Positions 58,141 through 64,000 of a DNA stretch of 64,000 nt are shown piece after piece (position 1 is the first letter of the stretch; every line of letters starts with the position of its first letter). Under the pieces are notes generated by a model. It was not told the origin of the DNA. It saw only the letters and a list, made by a program, of their open reading frames with translations, and made no database searches. Origin of the DNA: Papilionanthe hookeriana x Papilionanthe teres (lineage: Eukaryota; Streptophyta; Magnoliopsida; Asparagales; Orchidaceae); assembly GCA_022702705.1 (NCBI GenBank), contig JAKZJZ010000075.1:7501-71500 (forward strand). Reading direction: 5' to 3'. The position numbers and the translations under genes were made by a program.

Positions 58141-59700
58141 AAAACTGGAATTGAAGTTCCAGCCTCGGAGTGAGAATCAGAGTTTAGGTATTGACAAAAA
58201 AAAGATGAGAGTCAGAATTTAAGTACTGATCTTGAAAGTTTAAACGGAGCTGGAATTGAAATTTTAGTATCAATCCTAGGAGAGAATTGAAATTTAGGTA
58301 TCGATCTCGGAATGAGAACTGGAATTTAGGTACCAGTCTCGGAAATTTTGAATTGAAATTTAGGTATCAATTCGGATGAGAATCGAAATGCAGGTATCGA
58401 TCTCGAAATGATAACTGGAATTTAGGTACCAGTCTCGGAAATTTTGAATTGAAATTTAGGTATCAATTCGGATGAGAATCGAAATTTAGGTATCGATCTC
58501 GAAATGAGAACTGGAATTTCGGTACCAGTCTCGAAAATTTTGAAATGAAATTTAGGTATCAATTCGAAAGAGAATCGAAATTTAGGTATCGATCTCAGAA
58601 AGAGAGTCGAAATTTAGGTATCGACCTCGAAAGGAGAGAACTGGAATTTAGGTACCAGTCTCGGAAATTTTGAATTGAAATTTAGGTATCAATTGGAAAG
58701 AGAATCAAAATTTAGGTATCGATCTCAGGAAGAGAGTCAGAATTTAGGTACCGACCTCGAAATGAGAACTGGAATTTCGGTACCAATCTCGGAAGTTTTG
58801 AATTGAAATTTAGGTATCAATTCAGATGTGAATCGAAATTTAGGTATCGATCTCGAAAGGAGAGTCGAAATTTAGGTACTGACCTCGAAAGGAGAGAACT
58901 GGAATTTAGGTACCAGTCTCGGAAATTTTCAATTGAAATCTAGGTATCAATTCGAAAGAGAATCAAAATTTAGGTATCGATCTCAGAAAGAGTGTCAGAA
59001 TTCAGTTACCGACCTCGAAATGAGAACTGGAATTTAGGTACCAGTCTCGGAAGTTTTGAATTGAAATTTAGGTATCAATTCGGATGAGAATCGAAATTTA
59101 GGTATCGATCTCGAAAGGAGAGTCGGAAATTAGGTACCAACCTTTAAAGGAGAGAACTGGAATTTAGGTACCATTCTTGGAAATTTCGAATTGAAATTTA
59201 GGTATCAATTCGAAAGAGAATCGAAATTTAGGTATCGATCTCAGAAAGAGAGTCGGAATTTAGGTACCGACCTCGAAATGAGAACTGGAATTTAGGTACC
59301 AGTCTCGGAAGTTTTGAATTGAAATTTAGGTATCAATTCGGATGAGAATTGAAATTTAGGTATCGATCTCGAAAGGAGAGTCAGAAATTAGGTACCAACC
59401 TCGAAAGGAGAGAACTGGAATTTAGGTACCAGTCTCGGAAATTTTGAATTGAAATTTAGGTATCAATTCGAAAGAGAATCGAAATTTAGGTATCGATCTC
59501 AGAAAGAGAGTCGGAATTTAGGTACCGACCTCGAAATGAGAACGGGAATTTAGGTACCAGTCTCGAAAGTTTTGAATTGAAATTTAGGTATCAATTCGGA
59601 TGAGAATCGAAATTTAGGTATCGATCTCGAAAGGAGAGTCAGAATTTAGGTACCGACCTCGAAATGAGAACTGGAATTTAGGTACCAGTCTCGGAAGTTG
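58141..59700 (-). repeat. 3'UTR minisatellite of four-hairpin tiles (E3)
   Basis: The clearest example of the tile array. At 59410-59532 four hairpins follow one another with the identical 10-base loop AATTTAGGTA: GAGAACTGG/CCAGTCTC, GAATTGA/TCAATTC, GAGAATCGA/TCGATCTC and GAGAGTCGG/CCGACCTC. Three of the left arms carry one unpaired A at the same place. The order of tiles varies along the array; some units lack the fourth. Confidence 0.95.
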
Positions 59701-59724
59701 TAATGTAAGTTGTAATCCACAATC

Positions 59725-60041
59725 TTTCTACTCCTGTTTCTCCTTTGAGTTCGTGTTAGGGGTGAAACCCTTGAGCTGGACCCAATTTCGAAAACAGAAG
59801 GTCTCGCATGGAGATCTGTACCCTCCACGGTAACATGCTCATCACAAATTTGAATTTCCTTCCCCTTCAGTTTGGCGAAAGCCGGGGTAGGTGCAGAGAT
59901 GACTAGACCAGCGGGGGTAGAAACAACAGTCCTCCTGCGAACAACAGTACTCTTCTCAACTGGAACCCTTTGCAGAGGAGGGAACTCTTGAGTTGACTTG
60001 AGGTTGAACTCGATCAAAGGCTGAGTGTTGTTCTCCTGCAT
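59725..60041 (-). pseudogene. ORF1-derived segment in the position of AlkB (E3)
   Basis: The open frame reads PLIEFNLKSTQEFPPLQRVP, then VVRRRTVVSTPAGLVISAPT, KGKEIQICDE and FEIGSSSRVSPLTRTQRRNR. It matches the E3 ORF1 (63255-63695) from the end of its X domain onward, with roughly 80% identical bases by eye. On its upstream side (above 60045) the sequence matches the X-AlkB linker of E1 (near 9640). On its downstream side the hairpin array begins. It therefore replaces AlkB. The frame is open for 131 codons and runs into the array. Confidence 0.82.
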
Positions 60042-60044
60042 ACC

Positions 60045-60733
60045 TTGGCTCCTCGGGGTTGTCTCTGTCGGGACATCCTCCGGGGTTGCTTCCGTAACAA
60101 GGTTCTTTAGATATGGTATCTCTGTCCGACGTCGAGGCTATCTCTCTGCCTATGATCTTCTCAGAGTTCCTCTTATCCTTTCTGTTGTTCTCGGAGCTTG
60201 TTCTCTCTTTCCAGGTTCCTGATGAACCGGTATCTTTGAAATGTGTGTGTCGGCGAAGGTGGTTGTTTCCTCGTGTTGATCCGCTGCTATTTTAGTCAAC
60301 ATCTTGCGGATACGGCAATTCTTATTCCTTCTTTGAGTAGCAGTGAGCGTAGCTCTCCTTACTTCTTCAATTTCTGCGAGCGCGGCCCTGACGAGCCTGC
60401 CCTCTGTCGTGGCAACTACTGACTTGATTTTCTTGCTTTCCTCGGTGTTTGTCTTTCTTTTCTTGTTCTTTGGATTGGCGGCTTGGGCCCCATCTTCATC
60501 CTCGTCTGGCTGTGAAGCTTTTCTCTATCTACTGGGACCCAATCATTTTCTTCGTACTGTAGGCTGACTGGTGTGAAGTCAGAATCAATTTCTATCACTG
60601 CTCCATCCTTCACCCTCTTTTCATCGAGTGCGAGACTCACGCCATTTTTAAAGTTTAGGACCAACCGCCGTTTGACATTTCCTGCGAAGAAGACAAGGAA
60701 AGGATCATGAGTACATACTAAGAACAAGAACAT
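60045..60733 (-). pseudogene. X domain and basic linker (E3)
   Basis: 60733-60416 contains LVLNFKNGVSLALDEKRVKD, AVIEIDSDFTPVSLQYEEND and WVPVDREKLHSQ, about 80% identical residues with E1 X. The conserved ATG near 60680 is out of frame with it by one base. After a shift near 60470, another frame gives KKIKSVVATTEGRLVRAALA and ATQRRNKN, then a linker ending NPEEPRYAGE. Where E1 has a stop after WIPVD this copy has Arg, showing that the E1 TGA is a mutation. Confidence 0.78.
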
Positions 60734-61165
60734 TAAGAATCAGATTTTTCCCCCGAATCGGAAACGACCATCATAGGATAAGCAGCCCCTAGTCTACCTT
60801 CCGGAGCCTCGGTCTTCTTTTCTTCCACGATCTTCTCATCCTTCTGGGGCTGTTCTTCAATCGCAAGTGATAGCACCGGCTCGACAAGTCTCAAACTCTG
60901 AGTTGAAGCACGTACCGAAGCAGCCTGGATGTGATCCAAAATTTTCTTCGATGATTTTGTCCGGACGAGTACTCCGGCCATCATCGGTCGTGTAAGGGTC
61001 TATCGGAACAATGGGATCCATTGAAATAACATTGACGGAACCTCCCTTCTGGGGTTCCTTCATGTATTCCTTTGGGATCGTTATGTTCCCTTTTCGGAGA
61101 TTGTCATCAAGCCAACTCTTGAAGGTGATGCAATCTTCTATCTTATGTCCAAGCATCTGGTGGTA
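60734..61165 (-). pseudogene. Gag C-terminal region joined to the X leader by a pol deletion (E3)
   Basis: It reads NYCPYHQMLGHKIEDC (zinc knuckle, just upstream of 61156), then WLDDNLRKGNITIPKEYMKE and GGSVNVISMD, then after a shift an acidic tail (60984-60733) ending GEKSDS. At about 60735 the sequence passes directly to the leader of X. Protease, RT, both RNases H and integrase, about 5 kb in E2, are absent. Confidence 0.83.
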
Positions 61166-61249
61166 AGGGCAATAATTCGGGTGATCTTACTTATTGACTT
61201 CTTCGGCTTCTTGGGCTACTGCAGTGAAAATGCGGTGTCTTCATTAAGG

Positions 61250-62451
61250 CTACGAGAACATCTTCGCTCTCGCTTCAGTTTTGAATGGGTATTCTTTATT
61301 TAGAAGTTCTCTTAATGTACACGATGAACAAGGCGGTTGTTCATAATGCTGAGACGACTGATAGCTCGGACGAGGTTGCTGATAGCCCTGCTGAGGTTGT
61401 TGATAAGTCCGTTGTGGTGGTTGATAACTAGGCTGTGGCCTCTCTGACTGTATCTGAACAGGCTGCTTGCCCTTATCTACTGCCGCGACGATTCTGAATT
61501 TCTTTTCGAATGTTTTCACAGGTTTCTGCTTATCATTTTTGTCCGTGAAACTTAACTGTTTTGCCTCTTCTTGCAAGCTCCCGGCCTTGCTAAGCAACTT
61601 CTCGAAAGTCTTGATTGTAAATCCTTTAAGGAGGAGTGCTATCGGGCCATGGATACTTTTAACCGGGATACCGACTGCATGTTGTTCTTGAAGGCTGTGG
61701 TTCACACTTCATGCTTAAGTTTCTCCATCGAAGTATGTAATCCACTAAAGTCTCATTCGGCTTTTGCTTGCTCCACCTCTAGATCACCAATAGTGATGTG
61801 GTGCGAGCTCCGACAAATCGTTTAATGAAGAGATTCTCCGGTTACGAAAAGTCTTCAGCGAGCCATTTGACAATTACGCGTACCGGTAGAAGGCGATCCA
61901 CGACAAGCTGGCGACGGGCGGCGAAAGAGTAAAGCGTCGCTCCCACCATCATTGCAGCAACTAGAACAAAAATGTGCAACATGTTGCCGGGGGTTTCCTG
62001 TTCCATCAAAAGTCTTAAACAGAGGTGGTACGAAGCCTTTCGTGTCTTGGACTGCATCAAACTCCTCGGGATAAGGTCTACCTGTCTGAATAGATGCTCC
62101 ATTCTTGGATTGCGCTAAAGCTTCTCGCACCTGCTGTTCTACCATGTTTTTAATATCCTTTTCTGGAATCATGCTTTGTGTAGAATCCTTCTTTGGTTGC
62201 TCATCCCCATTGACGGATGTGATTTCTTTTCCTCCATCCGCAATATGGATGATCTCTGGGGGTGTCTCTTTCTGATGTTGGGCCTGACTCTGGAGAGTGG
62301 CTAGGGCAGCAGCCTTCTCTTCCATCCTCTTTGCCATCTGGGAAATTGTATCACCTCTTTCCCGAAGCTGTGCTCTTAACATTTCCGGTTCATCTCTTTT
62401 TGCAGCCGCTGGAGCACCTTGCGAAGCTGACGATGCTCGTGTTTCAACCAT
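61250..62451 (-). pseudogene. Gag (E3), frameshifted
   Basis: The ATG at 62449-62451 begins MVETRASSASQ. It continues with MAKRMEEKAAALATLQ, RPYPEEFDAVQDTKGFVPPL and FDGTGNPRQHVAHF. The frame breaks after ALLFRR (about 61920); pieces continue in other frames (RFVGA-like near 61800). 61705-61250 then gives LQEQHAVGIPVKSIHGPIAL and a Gln/Pro/Tyr-rich tail. A GC-rich tract near 61880-61920 does not match the beta gag. In this copy the ORF1 frame runs into gag without a stop, so ORF1 and gag may form one polyprotein. Confidence 0.85.
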
Positions 62452-63695
62452 GTTGATCTCGGCATACTCCTCATCCATGAATTCTGATGAGTCAACTTCA
62501 TCTCCTAGTTCTTCTTCTCTTTCTTTTGCCAACCGTAGGATGTCGGTCCTTAACTTATCCATGGCATCCTCCAGTGGCCCTTTTCGCACGGTCTCACAGT
62601 TCTCTCGTGACGGTTGTTGAACTTCCTTTCCTGGAGTCCACTTTATTGCAGTAGCACTTTCTTCTGGTTCGAGTCTCCTGACAAGACTTTTCTTCTCAGG
62701 GCATTGCTTCGGTCTTAACTTGCCGGTAGTAAGTCGCCATACCATCCTTCTTGCAGCCGGAAGCCTAGGACCGGATGGTCGCATCTGCTAGATGCTGGAA
62801 GGTGGTATCCTCCCTAAACTGTAGACCCGATACAACAACGGGCGACTGGCTTTCATCTTCTTCTTTGGTTTCTCTGTGGCAGCAATGGGTTCTATTCGCG
62901 GTCCGAGGCGGGATTTAGCTGGCACCCGTCCTATCCTTCTTAAGATCTCTGATACAGGGCATCTTTCCTTCTTTGCCAATTTTCCTATTATAGCTTGCAG
63001 CCGAGTCAATGGCGTAGGCTTATCCCTTTTCCTCTTGTAATTGTTGTAGTATGCAGGTCGGGGTAACGCGGTGATGATCCTACGAACATCCTCTTCATCT
63101 GCGGCAGAAAGGGGGTGAAACCTGCTCCCTTCCAATAGAGGTATATACTTAGGCAGTTCTTCTTTTTCTTCAGGAATTTACTCTAGAAAAGCGACTTCAG
63201 CAGCTCTAGCTTTCTTAGCGATCTTTCTGCTTCTATTTCTCCTTTGCGTTCGAGTTAGGGGTGCAACTCTTGAACTGGACCCAATCTCGAAAACATTGGT
63301 ATTGTAGCAAAGTCTGCACCCTCCACGGTGACAGGCTCATCACAGACTTGGATTTCCTTCCCCTTCCGTTTGGCAGAAGTCGGGGTAGGTGCTGAGATGA
63401 CTAGACTGGTTGGGGTAGAGACAACAGTTCTCCTACGAACAGTGGTACTCTTATCAGCTGGGACCCTTTGCAGGGGAGGTATTTCTTGAGTTGATTTCAG
63501 ATTGAACTCAATCACGGGCTCTTCAGTTTCTGACACTTTGTTCATTAATGTGAAGAGAGTGACATCAGCGAACTTGACATCTGTGTTGCCAAATCCTTGT
63601 CTGAAACTGATGATCCCATTGTCGGGCAGCTCATCCTTGTAAACGGCAAAGTCCATTCCATTGGTGAAGGAGAAGATTAGATTTGGGGAAGTCAT
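62452..63695 (-). pseudogene. ORF1, pre-gag ORF of alpha type (E3)
   Basis: The ATG at 63693-63695 begins MTSPNLIFSFTNGMDFAVYK. Residues 1-75 look like the X domain (ending EPVIEFNLKSTQE). Next come VVRRRTVVSTPTSLVISAPT, a KRKGKEIQVCDE stretch and, in another frame, EIGSSSRVAPLTRTQRRNR. Then 63135-62788 carries EDVRRIITALPRPAYY and KLAKKERCPVSEILRRIG. The frame 62784-62452 adds LEDAMDKLRTDILRLAKERE before gag. Two frameshifts and stops break it. Function is unknown; the arginine-rich motif suggests RNA or DNA binding. Confidence 0.8.
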
Positions 63696-64000
63696 TTCTA
63701 CAGGGCAGAGTCAGAATATCAGTCCCGAATTATGCTTCTTTTCGTTGTAAAGTTTAGGACGAAAAAGAAAGAGTCCGAACACATTTTCGTTTATCTTAGT
63801 GTATTTGTGACTTTAAAAGGATTTTTTCATCGAAAGAGTCATTTATTAAAGGATTTGTTTATTAGGAATGGAATATTTAAGGATATAGAAAAGGTAAAGG
63901 ATTCGATTTAGAATCAGAAAGGAAGAGAAAGTCTTATGCAAGACTTCTCGACTCGAAGGACCGCTTCCTAAACTAACACCTATTGGGGGTCCACCCCACC
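63696..64000 (-). other. 5' leader of E3 and a plus-oriented polypurine-like motif at the window end
   Basis: There is no gene. The leader is AT-rich. Instead of a primer-binding site, the last bases (about 63977-63994) read ACACCTATTGGGGGTCCA on the plus strand, the same as the plus-strand polypurine tract at 50059-50076, here followed by CCCCACC. The 5' LTR of E3 is outside the window or lost. Confidence 0.5.

Noticed and set aside
61842..62102. 86-codon minus-strand frame overlapping gag of E3
   Set aside because: Mostly an out-of-frame reading of gag. Only its last residues follow the true gag frame after the frameshift.

Overview
This is plant nuclear DNA made almost entirely of nested LTR retrotransposons. 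I found no host gene, rRNA, tRNA gene or CRISPR array. The window is AT-rich. The coding remnants are those of very large Ty3/gypsy elements of the Tat/Ogre type: an extra ORF before gag, a gag with a CX2HX4HX4C knuckle, a second (archaeal-type) RNase H before the integrase, a TGGCGACTCC-type primer-binding site, multi-kilobase LTRs, and minisatellites in the 3' untranslated region. The genes that can be read lie on the minus strand, apart from one integrase relic near 20.2 kb.

Layout. (1) 1-18340 is element E1 (minus): a 3' LTR of family 'alpha' (1-6643, cut by the window edge), a 3'UTR minisatellite (7019-8160), an X-AlkB ORF (8796-10283), integrase (10614-11887), an RNase H fragment, then an abrupt switch near 12252 to the 5' end of family 'beta' (ORF1 remnant, PBS, and beta LTR-A 12924-18340). 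(2) 18341-21713 is old debris: a hairpin array, a plus-strand integrase relic and a plus-strand copy of the beta 3'UTR array. (3) 21714-49073 is element E2 (beta, minus): a 3' LTR (LTR-B, 6.7 kb), a 3'UTR array, X-AlkB, integrase, RNase H, RT, protease, gag, ORF1, PBS and a truncated 5' LTR (LTR-C). Its gag is split by a 7.2-kb solo alpha LTR (38425-45651) with a clean ATATA target-site duplication. (4) 49074-57450 is the 3' end of a plus-strand alpha-like element: 83-bp array, polypurine tract and complete LTR. (5) 57451-64000 is element E3 (alpha, minus), a deletion derivative. It keeps ORF1 and gag, has lost all of pro-pol, keeps the X domain, and carries a piece of ORF1 where AlkB should be.

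Two things stand out. First, both families carry, downstream of integrase, an ORF that fuses an unrecognised domain (X) to a 2-oxoglutarate/Fe(II) AlkB domain closely resembling plant ALKBH9/ALKBH10 RNA demethylases, with all metal and cofactor residues kept. X also resembles the N-terminus of the pre-gag ORF1, so one accessory domain seems to sit at both ends of the coding region. Second, nearly every tandem array here, in the 3'UTRs and inside the beta LTRs, is built of short inverted repeats whose two arms change together while the loop stays constant. Similar paired-arm hairpins occur next to the polypurine tract and near the 3' end of every LTR where that region is present. This points to selection or a generating mechanism acting on RNA (or single-stranded DNA) structure.

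All reading frames are damaged to some degree, so these are dead or non-autonomous copies. Homology statements come from reading motifs by eye; no search was run.
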